A program made the position numbers and the translations under genes. Below, in pieces: positions 25,746 to 34,051 of a stretch of 64,000 nucleotides of DNA. This stretch comes from Micromonospora andamanensis (GTDB lineage: Bacteria; Actinomycetota; Actinomycetes; Mycobacteriales; Micromonosporaceae), in NCBI RefSeq assembly GCF_016863495.1, contig NZ_BOOZ01000005.1, positions 100,507 through 164,506 on the forward strand. Direction: 5' to 3'. Numbering within the stretch: the stretch's first letter is position 1; every line of letters starts with the position of its first letter. The notes beneath the pieces were generated by a model, which saw only the letters and a program-made list of their open reading frames with translations, searched no databases and was not told where the DNA came from.

Positions 25746-26159
25746 ATGTTGAACCCGGTCCAGACGCAGCGCATCGAGGGCGTTGTCGTGGCAGCCTTCG
25801 CCGTCGTGGTCACCGTCGCCGTCGGGTACGCGTGGTGGTGGCTGCTCGCCCTCTTCCTGGTCTTCGACCTCTCGATGGTCGGCTATCTGCGCGGTCCGAG
25901 GGTGGGTGCCGCCTGCTACAACCTGGTGCACTCCTACGCGCTGCCGGCGTTGCTCGGCGCGGTAGCGGTGGCCTTCGCCGCATTCCGTGACCCGATCGAC
26001 TGGCTCGGCATTCTCGCCATCGCGTGGGCGTTCCACATCGCCGTCGACCGCGCCCTCGGCTACGGCCTCAAGACCACCGAGGGGTTCGAGCACACCCACC
26101 TCGGCCGGATCGGAAAGGCCAAGCTAGGCGCCCCGCCCGATGTAGCCCCGGGTCCATGA
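25746..26159 (+). CDS. DUF4260 family membrane protein
   Basis: 137 residues, 13 bases after the response regulator and likely co-transcribed. Hydrophobic segments VVVAAFAVVVTVAVGYAWWW, LLALFLVFDLSMVGYL, LPALLGAVAVAFAAF and WLGILAIAWAFHIAVDRALG form about four TM helices. GYLRGPRVGAACYNLVHSY and DRALGYGLKTTEGFEHTHLG are the DUF4260 signatures. Function is unknown. Its 3' end overlaps a convergent gene by 36 bases. Confidence 0.87.
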   Translation: MLNPVQTQRIEGVVVAAFAVVVTVAVGYAWWWLLALFLVFDLSMVGYLRGPRVGAACYNLVHSYALPALLGAVAVAFAAFRDPIDWLGILAIAWAFHIAVDRALGYGLKTTEGFEHTHLGRIGKAKLGAPPDVAPGP

Positions 26160-26612
26160 CTCCATGAATCGACCCCAGGTGATCGGTCGGGCTCGGTGCA
26201 GGTAGGCCGCCATCAGGGCCAGTCCGCCACCGCCCGTCGAGAGGAGCAGCCAACGGGGCAGCTCGCGCGATACCGGGGCTGGGGCACAGGCGGTGGGCGT
26301 GTAGTCCACCGTCAGCCGCGTCTGTGGTGGCGGGATGTGCTCTCCGGGAAACGCCTCCCGGTAAATGCCGCAGTAGACCGGTCCGTCGCTCGAATCGATC
26401 GACAGCAGGGCCGAGACAGGACGTCCGCTGCGGTCGGCCTCGACGGAGACCACGGTGCCGGGGACCAACTCGCCAGCCGGCGGCGGCGGCCCCAGATCGG
26501 CGAACAGGCCCGCCAGGAGAAGCGCAGTCGAGGTCATGACGCCAAATATGGTGAACCTGGGCCACAGCGGTAAGCGGGACGCTCGCCGCCGTTTGCGGCC
26601 CGAGAGAGGCAT
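26124..26612 (-). CDS. Two-TM membrane protein, unknown function
   Basis: About 162 residues from the ATG at 26612 (MPLSGRKRRRASR); the open frame extends further but with shadow-like composition. One TM helix near 27-46 (VMTSTALLLAGLFADLG), an extracytoplasmic domain (~50-112, GTVVSVEADRSGRPVSALL, DYTPTACAP) resembling DUF3592-like beta modules, a second TM (LLLSTGGGGLALMAAYL) and an Arg-rich tail. The 3' end overlaps the DUF4260 gene antisense by 36 bases. The start is uncertain because no ribosome site is clear. Confidence 0.6.
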   Translation of the reverse strand: MPLSGRKRRRASRLPLWPRFTIFGVMTSTALLLAGLFADLGPPPPAGELVPGTVVSVEADRSGRPVSALLSIDSSDGPVYCGIYREAFPGEHIPPPQTRLTVDYTPTACAPAPVSRELPRWLLLSTGGGGLALMAAYLHRARPITWGRFMESWTRGYIGRGA

Positions 26613-26795
26613 GGCCGAGACGTTAGTCGGCTCGAACAAGACCTCTCTCGCGGCATCCGCGGGTCCGCTTGGCTCGTTCGGCTGCTCAGCCTGGCGAGGG
26701 CAGCCGAAAGGCCCAGGCCATGATCGGCGATCAAGCCGGGTCGTCCCGCCTCGCCCCCCGCGCACCTTGAGCAGGTGCGCGGCGGACGACGGACG

Positions 26796-27437
26796 TCAGC
26801 CGACCATGCGTTCGACCCCCGGCTGGACCTGGATGCCGTCGGCGAACTCGATGATGTCCTGCTGGGTCCAGCCGCGGGCGTCCCAGATCTGCACAAGCAT
26901 CCAGACGCCGTCGGGCTGCTTGACCCACAGGTTCTTGCCGTGACCGGTGCCATCGCCGTTATTGAGCACGCCAGGCTTGCCACCGACGTCAAGTTGCGTA
27001 CCGGTCGGGGTGGAGCGGTCGCTCGCCGACTGCAACATAATGCCGATCTTGCCGATGAACGCCATCGGGTTCTTGTCCGCCGCGTTCTTCGGAGCGATCG
27101 TCAGCTCGCTGGTGCTGCCGCCCTGGATCTCCCAGCCCGCTGGAACCTTGTCGATCGTGAAACCTTGAGGCTGCTTGCCCTCGTAGGCCACCAGGCGGGC
27201 AGCCACGACGGGGGCCGGCGCGTTGTCGGGAGTGGTGGTGGTCGGGCCGGCCTGGGTACCGATGGTGACGGCGACGGCAAGCGCGGCGACCGCGAAGGCT
27301 GAGGTACCGAGCGCGCGGGCGGACCGGCGGCGGCGCAGCGCCCGGCGGCCCCGGGCCAGGTCGGCGTCGGCCTCGGCGGCCGACGGCTCGGAGACTGGGC
27401 CGGCGATCCGGTCGAGCCGGTCGTGCAGATCCATCAT
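26796..27437 (-). CDS. Membrane-anchored partner of the SigE-family sigma factor (putative anti-sigma factor)
   Basis: 213 residues. A cytoplasmic helical N-terminus (~1-42, LHDRLDRIAGPVSE, DADLARGRRALRRRR), one TM (ALGTSAFAVAALAVAVTIG, ~43-62) and an extracytoplasmic domain to the end. The start overlaps the sigma factor gene by ATGA, the standard layout for SigE-family sigma/anti-sigma pairs in actinomycetes. No zinc-binding HxxxCxxC motif is present, so sigma inhibition is inferred from position and topology. Confidence 0.75.
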   Translation of the reverse strand: MMDLHDRLDRIAGPVSEPSAAEADADLARGRRALRRRRSARALGTSAFAVAALAVAVTIGTQAGPTTTTPDNAPAPVVAARLVAYEGKQPQGFTIDKVPAGWEIQGGSTSELTIAPKNAADKNPMAFIGKIGIMLQSASDRSTPTGTQLDVGGKPGVLNNGDGTGHGKNLWVKQPDGVWMLVQIWDARGWTQQDIIEFADGIQVQPGVERMVG

Positions 27438-27949
27438 CGGGTGACTCCTGTCAGGGAAGATTCGTCAAGGGCGGCCCGCAACCGGTCCAGGGCGCGGGCA
27501 GTCTGGCTTTTCACCGTTCCCTCGGAGCAGCCGAGGGCGTCGGCGGTGTCGGCTACGGAAAGGTCGTAGAAGTAGCGGAAAACCACTGCGGCGCGCATCT
27601 TTGGTGGCAGGTCACGTAGGGCCGCGCGCAGGCCGTCGTCGAGGTCGCCGGCGCTGCCCGCTTCAGCGCGGGAACGGTCCGGAAGTTCCGCCACCGAGCG
27701 TTCGTGGCGGCGCCACCACCGACGGCGTTCGTCGGTGAGCGCGTTGACAAGGGTCCGGCGCAGGTAGCCCTCGATGTTGTCCGCCCGCTGGACCGCCGGC
27801 CAGGCGACGTACAGCTTGGTAAGCGTGGACTGGACCAGATCCTCGGCCAGATGCGCGTCACCACCGGTCAGCAGCGTCGCTGTTCGTACCAGCCCGGAGC
27901 GCCGGCTGAGCACGAAGCTGTGGAACTGCTCGTCACGGTCACGTTTCAC
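27434..27949 (-). CDS. SigE-family ECF sigma factor
   Basis: 171 residues; GTG at 27949 with GAAGGAGAG upstream. Region 2 shows EQFHSFVLSRRSGLVRTATLL and AEDLVQSTLTKLYVAW, and a WWRRHER linker; region 4 shows LRDLPPKMRAAVVFRYFYDL and ALGCSEGTVKSQTARALDRL. This matches the SigE (SCO-type, ~170 aa) ECF subgroup. Coupled to a membrane partner. An ECF-type promoter candidate upstream suggests autoregulation. Confidence 0.93.
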   Translation of the reverse strand: MKRDRDEQFHSFVLSRRSGLVRTATLLTGGDAHLAEDLVQSTLTKLYVAWPAVQRADNIEGYLRRTLVNALTDERRRWWRRHERSVAELPDRSRAEAGSAGDLDDGLRAALRDLPPKMRAAVVFRYFYDLSVADTADALGCSEGTVKSQTARALDRLRAALDESSLTGVTR

Positions 27950-27979
27950 ACAGTCTCTCCTTCACTCTCACAGCCCCCT

Positions 27980-28005
27980 GACGATTCGCGAGCGAACGGG
28001 GTTGC
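27980..28005 (-). promoter_or_regulatory. Candidate ECF-type promoter of the sigma factor gene
   Basis: On the minus strand, GCAACC (28000-28005) and CGTC (27980-27983) are separated by 16 bases, the AAC/CGTC pattern used by ECF sigma factors. The predicted transcript starts ~20-25 bases before the GTG. It fits autoregulation but rests on short motifs. Confidence 0.4.
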
Positions 28006-28074
28006 ATGGCGGAGAGTGAAGGCCCCAATGCTTCGGCCGCGCCGAACAGGTCCCCTTCGCGGGTTGTCGACCTG

Positions 28075-28110
28075 AAAAACGGCGAAGCCCAGGTCATCGA
28101 CCTGGGCTTC
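28075..28110 (-). terminator. Rho-independent terminator of tRNA-Thr
   Basis: Reading the minus strand, GAAGCCCAGGTC (28110-28099) pairs perfectly with GACCTGGGCTTC (28095-28084) around three bases, and TTTTT (28079-28075) follows. It starts 7 bases after the tRNA 3' end and is the most classical terminator in the window. Confidence 0.92.
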
Positions 28111-28117
28111 TTTACCG

Positions 28118-28190
28118 AGCCGCCTGACGGAATCGAACCGTCGACCTACGCATTACGAGTGCGTCGCTCTGCCGACTGAGCTAAGGCGGC
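28118..28190 (-). tRNA. tRNA-Thr (anticodon CGT)
   Basis: A 73-base cloverleaf reads from 28190 down. The acceptor stem GCCGCCT/AGGCGGC is perfect; D arm GCTC...GAGC; anticodon stem ACGCA/TGCGT around loop CTCGTAA (anticodon CGT, Thr ACG); five-base variable loop; T arm GACGG-TTCGATT-CCGTC; U discriminator. CCA is not encoded. No integrase gene or duplicated tRNA end is near it. Confidence 0.97.
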
Positions 28191-28318
28191 AACGGTGCTC
28201 AAGTGTACGGCACGCATCGGTCCACAGCTGCGCGGGATTGCTCCCGGGCCGAACGAACCGGGCACCCGGGGCGTTTCCGGGGTCGTCGGGTCACCCGGGC
28301 CGCACTACGCTGCGGCGA

Positions 28319-30106
28319 ATGACCGACGATCACACCCCTCGCGACGAACCGGTCGATGCCGGGCCGCCGTCCAGCGGCGGGCCCCAACCGCCGGGGCCGT
28401 ACGCCGGGGAGGCGGCAGGTGGCCGGGCGTCTCGGCGGCCCCGCAGCACCGATCCGCTGGAGCTGGGCTTCACGCCCCGCAAGCCGGTGCCGTGGCTCGC
28501 GCCGTTCCTGCTGATCAGCACCGGCCTGCGTACGCTGCTGGCGATGCTGTTCGGGGCGTACCTGGACAAGCGGGAACTCCAGAAGGCGCTGGACGCGGAG
28601 ATCTCCCGGCAGGTGGGGCCGGACGGGGGGCTCTGGCTCGACTACGTCGCCGACCTGGGTGACGGGTTCAACGCCACCTATTCCGTGGCGTACCTGCTCG
28701 CCCAGCGGGAGATCACCGTGGACGGGCACCGGCTGCCCCGGGCACAGACCCTGGTGATGGGTGGTGACCAGGTCTACCCGTCGGCGGAGTACGCGGCGTA
28801 CGAGGACCGGTGCAAGGGGCCGTACCAGGCGGCGCTGCCGGCCACCCCACCGGAGCAGCCGACGATCTTCGCGGTGCCCGGCAACCACGACTGGTACGAC
28901 GGGCTGACGGCGTTCCTGCGGCTGTTCGTCCGTACCCGGGACCGGCACTTCGGTGGCTGGCGTACCGGCCAGTCCCGGTCGTACTTCGCCGCCGAACTGC
29001 CGGCCGACTGGTGGTTGCTGGGTCTCGACGACCAGTCCGGCTCGTACGTCGACGACCCGCAGCTCACCTACTTCGATGCGGTGGCGAAGCGGCTCGGGCC
29101 GCAGAGCCGGGTGATCCTGGCGGTGCCGGCTCCGGCCTGGGTGAAGGCCGTCGACCAGCCGACCGCGTACGACTCGATCGACTACTTCATCCGAACCATC
29201 GTCGCGCCCACCGGCGCTCAGGTCCGCCTGCTGATCTCCGGCGACCTGCACCACTATGCGCGGTACACCGGGCCGGACGGTCGGCAACTGGTCACCTGCG
29301 GCAGCGGCGGCGCGTACCTGTACCCCACGCACAAGCTGCCCGAACGCATCGAGGTACCGCCACGGGACACCCTGGCCCGACGGTCCAGCCCGTCCCGGGC
29401 GTACGACCTGGCGGGCCGCTACCCCGACGCCGCCCGCTCCCGCCGGTACGGCTGGGGGATCTTCGCCCGGCTGCCGCGCCGCAACCCGGGCTTCTCGACG
29501 CTGCTGGGCGTCCTGCAGACCCTGCTGATGCTCTCCATGGCCGGCGTGACCGACTTCCGTTCCGAGGCTTCCGAGCAGCGGCTGTTCAGTGTGCCGCTGG
29601 TGATGATGGTGCTGGTGACGGTGCTCGCGGCGGCGATGTTCGCGAAACCGCCGAGTTCCAGCGGCAAGCGGCACGCCCGGCACTGGATTCTCGGCGTCGG
29701 GCACGGGCTGTCGCATGTCGGGCTCGCTGCCGCCGGCACCTGGGCCTGGCTGGCCCTGCCGTTCCACGACTGGTCGTGGCCGCTGCCGGCGGTGGCTGCG
29801 GCAGTGGTCTACCTGCCGGTCATCGGGCTGGTGGCCAGCCAGCTGGTGGCCGCCTACCTGCTGCTCGCGAGCTCCTTCGGGGTGAACGTCAACGAGCTGT
29901 TCGCCGGGCAGGGTATCGAGGACGCCAAGGGCTTCGTCAGGATGCGGATCGACCCCGACGGCACCCTCACGCTCTACCCGATCGCCGTCGACCGCGTCAC
30001 CCGCGACTGGCAGGTCAACCCCGACCAGTCCCCCGAGTCCTCCTGGCTGACCCCCACCACCCCGCTGGCTCCCCGCCTGGCCGAACCCCCCATCACCCTC
30101 ACCTGA
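28319..30106 (+). CDS. Calcineurin-like metallophosphoesterase with C-terminal membrane domain
   Basis: 595 residues from ATG 28319. There is no ribosome site; a TACGCT box 7 bases upstream suggests a leaderless mRNA. After a disordered N-terminus (~1-40) the phosphoesterase domain carries VADLGDGFNATY (first Asp), MGGDQVYPSAEY (GDxVY), VPGNHDWYDG (GNHD) and ISGDLHHYARY (GDxHH). From about 400, three to four TM helices follow (e.g. VPLVMMVLVTVLAAAMF, LPAVAAAVVYLPVIGLVAS) and then ~60 soluble residues. The substrate is unknown; related long actinobacterial proteins are uncharacterised. Confidence 0.87.
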   Translation: MTDDHTPRDEPVDAGPPSSGGPQPPGPYAGEAAGGRASRRPRSTDPLELGFTPRKPVPWLAPFLLISTGLRTLLAMLFGAYLDKRELQKALDAEISRQVGPDGGLWLDYVADLGDGFNATYSVAYLLAQREITVDGHRLPRAQTLVMGGDQVYPSAEYAAYEDRCKGPYQAALPATPPEQPTIFAVPGNHDWYDGLTAFLRLFVRTRDRHFGGWRTGQSRSYFAAELPADWWLLGLDDQSGSYVDDPQLTYFDAVAKRLGPQSRVILAVPAPAWVKAVDQPTAYDSIDYFIRTIVAPTGAQVRLLISGDLHHYARYTGPDGRQLVTCGSGGAYLYPTHKLPERIEVPPRDTLARRSSPSRAYDLAGRYPDAARSRRYGWGIFARLPRRNPGFSTLLGVLQTLLMLSMAGVTDFRSEASEQRLFSVPLVMMVLVTVLAAAMFAKPPSSSGKRHARHWILGVGHGLSHVGLAAAGTWAWLALPFHDWSWPLPAVAAAVVYLPVIGLVASQLVAAYLLLASSFGVNVNELFAGQGIEDAKGFVRMRIDPDGTLTLYPIAVDRVTRDWQVNPDQSPESSWLTPTTPLAPRLAEPPITLT

Positions 30107-30120
30107 CCACCCACCCATAC

Positions 30121-30183
30121 CGTTGATCATGAGGTTGGCGGCGATGTCGATCTATGAGACTGCCGCCAACCTCATGATCGACG
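30121..30183. repeat. 22-bp inverted repeat between convergent genes
   Basis: Arms 30121-30142 and 30162-30183 match at 21 of 22 positions (CGTTGATCATGAGGTTGGCG core); loop of 19. It begins 15 bases after the phosphoesterase stop and ends before ricT, so it is a probable bidirectional terminator in the hairpin set. Confidence 0.72.
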
Positions 30184-30216
30184 CGGACTGGCAGGGGGTG
30201 GAGCGCGGGGGTGGGG

Positions 30217-31047
30217 TCAGCGGGTGTCGTAGGCGCGGCGGGAGCCGCAGACGTCGGCGCGGGAGCACCGGGAGCGCGAGCCGTCGGCGTCCAGGCGGAC
30301 GGTGACCGCGTCTATCGGGACGCTGTGGCCGACCACGCGGCCTTCGCCCTCGGGCGTGGTCACCCGGGCGCCGATCGCCGGGGCGGACTCCTGGAACTTC
30401 TGGTACAGCGGATGTTCGTACTTGAGGCAGCACATCAGCCGACCGCACGCGCCGGAGATACGCAGCGGGTTGAGCGGCAGATCCTGGTCCTTGGCCATCC
30501 GGATGGTGACCGGCTCGAAGTCGTTCAGGAAGGTGGCGCAGCAGAGATCCCGCCCGCAGGAGCCGATGCCGCCCTGCACCCGCGCGGAGTCGCGGGCCGA
30601 CAACTGGCGCAACTCCACCCGGCAGTGCAGGGTCGCACCGAGATCGCGGACCAGGGAGCGGAAGTCCACCCGGTGCGGGGCGGTGAAGTAGATGGTGCTG
30701 CGCTCGCCACCCCCCTCGCCGTTGCCGAGCACGTGGTCGACCGCCACCACTTTCATCGGCAGCCCGTGCTCGCGGATCAGCCGCTTCGCCGCCACCTTCG
30801 CCTCGGCCTTACGCCGCCGCAGTTCCTCGTCGCGGCGCAGGTCCTCGTCCTGCGCCAGCCCGGCCAGCCGAGGGAAGCCCGCTGTCTCCTCGGTGACCCA
30901 CTGCGCCGCCCACACGCACTCCGCTACCTCGGGGCCGTCATCGGTGGGCACCAGCACCTTGTCGCCCACCTGCGGTCGGAGGTCACCGGGGTCCAGGTAG
31001 TAGAGGCGCCCGTACCGCTGGAAGCTGACCGCACACAGCATGCCCAT
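30217..31047 (-). CDS. ricT: RicT/YaaT-like PSP1 domain protein
   Basis: 276 residues; GAGG just before the ATG at 31047. The PSP1 domain is followed by the Cys signature GSCGRDLCC and CGRLMCCLKYEHP, which in the RicAFT complex of Bacillus helps hold [4Fe-4S] clusters. In actinobacteria the gene regularly lies beside holB/tmk, as here. Bacillus RicT affects RNase Y processing and phosphorelay; the actinobacterial role is not established. A ~300-base spacer separates it from the upstream cassette. Confidence 0.9.
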   Translation of the reverse strand: MGMLCAVSFQRYGRLYYLDPGDLRPQVGDKVLVPTDDGPEVAECVWAAQWVTEETAGFPRLAGLAQDEDLRRDEELRRRKAEAKVAAKRLIREHGLPMKVVAVDHVLGNGEGGGERSTIYFTAPHRVDFRSLVRDLGATLHCRVELRQLSARDSARVQGGIGSCGRDLCCATFLNDFEPVTIRMAKDQDLPLNPLRISGACGRLMCCLKYEHPLYQKFQESAPAIGARVTTPEGEGRVVGHSVPIDAVTVRLDADGSRSRCSRADVCGSRRAYDTR

Positions 31048-31284
31048 TGCCTCACCCTACGTCGCGCGAGCCGGATCACCGCCTGGACTCCGCCTCGGCT
31101 CGACCGGGACAACAACGCCCGCCCTGGCCAGGTAGCCATCCACGGTTGTCGACTTGACCGATCCCCATCCCGGCTACCGGTACGACGATGCCGCCCGGAC
31201 GGCTGAAACCTGCGTCGCGGGCGGGACAAGACCGAGCCGAACAGCGTTGAGTGGAGGCAGACCTGCGGGGGGTGCAGGGAAGGT

Positions 31285-31335
31285 CACGGCGTCGCTGACG
31301 GGCCGCCCGGGAGGGTGTCCGCGAGCGACGCCGTG
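31285..31335 (-). terminator. 12-bp perfect hairpin ending the YbaB/WXG cassette
   Basis: CACGGCGTCGCT (31285-31296) pairs with AGCGACGCCGTG (31324-31335) around a GC-rich 27-base loop. It lies 16 bases past the stop of the 235-residue protein. The rest of 31048-31350 shows no gene and probably holds the ricT promoter. Confidence 0.6.
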
Positions 31336-31350
31336 CGCCTGTTGCGGGCC

Positions 31351-32058
31351 TCACCAACCGACGCGGGTCGTCCGGCCACCGGCCGGGCCACCACCGGTGT
31401 CCGGCCGGAACCGCCCGCCACCCGGTCGCCACGGAGACTCGGCCAGGCTCGGTGCCCACTGCCGCAACAGGGTCTCCGCTCCGTCGTACGCGACGCAGAG
31501 CACCGCAAGCACCCGGGCACCGATCTCGGCGGCGGCGATCCCACCCGACCTGGCCGGCGCGGCGTCCGCCGCCTTGGGGCGGACCGACGTGGCGGCGACG
31601 ACGGCCACCGCCTCGGTCGAGCCGATCACCTCGGCTAGCGCCCGGGCGACGGCCAGCCGACTGCCTTCCACCCAGTCGGCCAACGCGTCGGCGTAGCCGG
31701 CAGTGGCCTCCAGTCGGCCGACCAGGCTCTCGGGGCCCTCGTCCAGATGCCGCAACAGCGCCGCCCGGGACTGGCCGTACGCCATGGCCGCCGAACCGGA
31801 CCAGAGCACCGGATCGGTGAGCGCGGCGCAGGCGTGGTCGTAGCCGTGCACGTGCCGACGCACGGCGTGCCCGGCGGTGGCCAACGGCCCCGGCCGCAGT
31901 TCGAGGAAGCCGCGTAGCGCGTCACCGGGCAGCACCTGCATCCGGCGCAACAGCGGCCAGACCCGGTGCCCCTCGGGCGCACCGGCCGCGAGCAGCGTGT
32001 CGACCCGCCCCAACAGGTCGAGGCCGGGCTCGGCGAGCCGGTCGAGGAAATCCATCAC
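31351..32058 (-). CDS. Helical alanine-rich protein downstream of a WXG100-like gene
   Basis: 235 residues with no TM or signal peptide. It is largely alpha-helical (e.g. LVGRLEATAGYADALADWVEG, SRLAVARALAEVIGSTEAVAV) and ends in a Gly/Pro/Arg-rich tail. GTG 32058 overlaps the WXG-like stop (GTGA). The position directly after an ESX-type helical-hairpin gene suggests a type VII secretion effector or partner, but no PPE, LXG or toxin motif is visible. I do not recognise the family. Confidence 0.65.
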   Translation of the reverse strand: MMDFLDRLAEPGLDLLGRVDTLLAAGAPEGHRVWPLLRRMQVLPGDALRGFLELRPGPLATAGHAVRRHVHGYDHACAALTDPVLWSGSAAMAYGQSRAALLRHLDEGPESLVGRLEATAGYADALADWVEGSRLAVARALAEVIGSTEAVAVVAATSVRPKAADAAPARSGGIAAAEIGARVLAVLCVAYDGAETLLRQWAPSLAESPWRPGGGRFRPDTGGGPAGGRTTRVGW

Positions 32059-32360
32059 GCCTCACCGGCGAGCCGCCGGGAGACGGCGGAGTCGGCGTCG
32101 GAGTATCGGTCGGCCGCGTTGCGCAGCGCGGCGGCCACGGATGCCACCTGCGCGGCGGCGGTGTGCGCCTCCCGGGCCCGGTCGCCGGTGGCGGCCACCC
32201 ACTGCCGGTGCAGGGCCCGACCCACCTCGCCGGCCCGGCCCGGCGCGTCGGCGCCGAACGCCACCTGCGCCGGGTCGCCGGCCGTGACCGATCGGGAGAG
32301 CGCGGTAAGCGTGGCGCTCGCCTCGTCGAGGCGGCCGGCCAGGGTGCGAAGGCTGTCCAT
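32055..32360 (-). CDS. WXG100/ESX-type small helical-hairpin protein
   Basis: 101 residues. Two long helices (LRTLAGRLDEASATLTALSR and AREAHTAAAQVASVAAALRN) flank a turn; LHRQWVAATG contains the single Trp. The C-terminus YSDADSAVSRRL has the YxxxD motif used by type VII secretion substrates. Size and architecture match WXG100/EspC-like targets. It is between a YbaB-like gene (1-base gap) and a helical protein (overlap). No ESX ATPase is in the window. Confidence 0.75.
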   Translation of the reverse strand: MDSLRTLAGRLDEASATLTALSRSVTAGDPAQVAFGADAPGRAGEVGRALHRQWVAATGDRAREAHTAAAQVASVAAALRNAADRYSDADSAVSRRLAGEA

Positions 32361-32361
32361 C

Positions 32362-32691
32362 TCAGGCCCCCGTCAGCGGTCGGTAGGCAGTGAAGGTCTC
32401 GTTGTGCAGCTTTTCCCTGGCCCACTCCGCAGCGTCGGCGGCGGCGGTGACCGCGGCCCGCACCGAGTCGGCCACGTCGCGCGGCGCCCGGGCGTGCAGG
32501 GGGCCGAGGAATCGCACGTCGGTGATCCGGCCACCGGCGGTCACCACCACCTCGACCAGCCCGTCCGGCGAGCGGACGGTGACCTCGACCGTCGCCACGG
32601 CCTGGTCGAACTCGGCCTGGAGAGACTCGATGCGGCGGTAGCGCCGGACCGCCTCCTCAATCCACGCCTCGTCGATCTCACCCCGCGGCAT
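32362..32691 (-). CDS. YbaB/EbfC-family protein
   Basis: 109 residues from the ATG at 32691 (MPRGEIDEAWIEE). A YbaB-like alpha-beta-alpha unit: helix RRYRRIESLQAEFDQAVATV, then strands VEVTVRSPDGLVEVVVTAGG and ITDVRFLGP, then a C-terminal helix. True EbfC binds DNA near recR/dnaX; divergent members sit in ESX-like cassettes of actinomycetes, as here. It is first gene of a three-gene unit. DNA binding is not shown. Confidence 0.78.
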   Translation of the reverse strand: MPRGEIDEAWIEEAVRRYRRIESLQAEFDQAVATVEVTVRSPDGLVEVVVTAGGRITDVRFLGPLHARAPRDVADSVRAAVTAAADAAEWAREKLHNETFTAYRPLTGA

Positions 32692-32836
32692 CGCCGGACT
32701 CCTCCCGGTTTCATCACTGTGCGTGCCGCTACCGTCACCACGGCACACCGGACCGTACCGCACGCGAATTGCGCCTGTCGATGGCTGTGGGCAACGGTCC
32801 GGCTACAGGGCGACCGGGGACGCCGAGCGGCGGCGG

Positions 32837-34051
32837 TCAGCCCTTCCAGAGGGCGAGCATCATCGCCTCGACGGCGATCCGGGGCTTGACGTTGGCGTCG
32901 ATTGCGGCCCGACAGGTGAGCACCGCCTCCAGGCGACGCAACGCACCTTCCGCCTGCCAGCTCCGAGCGCCCGCCTCGGCCAGCTCGGCGGTGTCGAGGT
33001 GCACCGGCGACACCTGTGCACCCAGTGCCATCGTCAGCGCGTCGCGGTAGAAGGCGGCGAGATCCACCAGAGCCCGGTCCAGCGCGTCCCGCTGGGCCCG
33101 GGTCGCCCGCGACTTCTGGCGTCGTTCCAGATCCTTGAGTTGCCCGGCGGTGCCCCGGGCGGCGCTGGCCGCGCCCCGGCCGGTGCCGCCGGCACCGAGC
33201 GCCATCTCCAGCGCGGCGCGCTCCGCGGCGTCGACCTCCGCGACCGATGCCTCGGCCTCCGCCTCGGCGGCCTCGATCAGCGCGGACGCCGCGTCGAAGG
33301 CGGCTCCCACCCCGGTGAGCCGACGCGGCACCGCGAGCACCGCCTCCCGCCGGGCCCGAGCCTGCGGATCACGGGCCAGCCGCCGGGCCCGCCCCACATG
33401 GCCCTGCGTGGCGGCGGCCGTCCAGCGGGCCACCTCCGGGGAGATCCCGTCGCGACGCACGAGCACGTCGGCCACCGCCTCGGCCGCCGGCTGGCGCAGC
33501 GGCACCACCCGACACCGCGACCGGATGGTCACCGAGATGTCGTCCGGGTGGGTCGACGGCGCACAGAGCAGGAAGACGGTTCGCGGCGGAGGCTCCTCCA
33601 CCGCCTTGAGCAGCGCGTTCCCGGCCGCCTCGGTCAGCCGGTCGGCGTCTTCGATGATGACGACCTGCCAGCGCCCACCGGACGGCGTACTGGCCGCGCG
33701 GAGCACCAGAGCCCGCATCTCGTTCACCCCGATGGAGAGCCCCTCGGGCACCACCAGGCGGACATCGGCATGGGTGCCGGCGAGGGTGGTGTGGCAGCCG
33801 GGGCACTCGCCGCAGCCGGTGCCGTGGACGCACTGGAGCGCTGCGGCGAAGGCCCGCGCCGCGACCGACCGGCCCGAGCCGGGCGGACCGGTGAAGATCC
33901 AGGCGTGGGTCATTCCCCCGCCCGGGTCGGTGCCGCCGGCCACCTCGGGCTCGCCGGTGGCGCGCAGCACCGCGGCGGCAGCGGCGGCGGCCCGGCGCAG
34001 CGTTTCCACCGCCTCGTCCTGCCCGACCAGGTCGGCGAAGGCGTCCGGCAT
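32837..34051 (-). CDS. holB: DNA polymerase III delta' subunit
   Basis: 404 residues of the AAA+ clamp loader. LVGQDEAVETLRRA opens the module; the P-loop is TGPPGSGRS with Arg in place of the usual Lys, fitting delta', which does not hydrolyse ATP. Zinc ligands are in GCGECPGCH; the sensor and arginine-finger regions are EDADRLTEAAGNALLKAVEEPP and IRSRCR. The C-terminal collar domain is Ala-rich. The start overlaps the tmk stop by one base (TGATG). It helps load the beta clamp in replication. Confidence 0.95.
   Translation of the reverse strand: MPDAFADLVGQDEAVETLRRAAAAAAAVLRATGEPEVAGGTDPGGGMTHAWIFTGPPGSGRSVAARAFAAALQCVHGTGCGECPGCHTTLAGTHADVRLVVPEGLSIGVNEMRALVLRAASTPSGGRWQVVIIEDADRLTEAAGNALLKAVEEPPPRTVFLLCAPSTHPDDISVTIRSRCRVVPLRQPAAEAVADVLVRRDGISPEVARWTAAATQGHVGRARRLARDPQARARREAVLAVPRRLTGVGAAFDAASALIEAAEAEAEASVAEVDAAERAALEMALGAGGTGRGAASAARGTAGQLKDLERRQKSRATRAQRDALDRALVDLAAFYRDALTMALGAQVSPVHLDTAELAEAGARSWQAEGALRRLEAVLTCRAAIDANVKPRIAVEAMMLALWKG

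Noticed and set aside
28118..28190. tRNA-Thr as an integration site for a mobile element
   Set aside because: No integrase, excisionase or duplicate of the tRNA 3' end within the window, and neighbours are ordinary genes.
28199..30130. 643-codon frame opposite the metallophosphoesterase
   Set aside because: A shadow of the phosphoesterase gene; Gly/Arg/His/Gln-rich with no motif or ribosome site.
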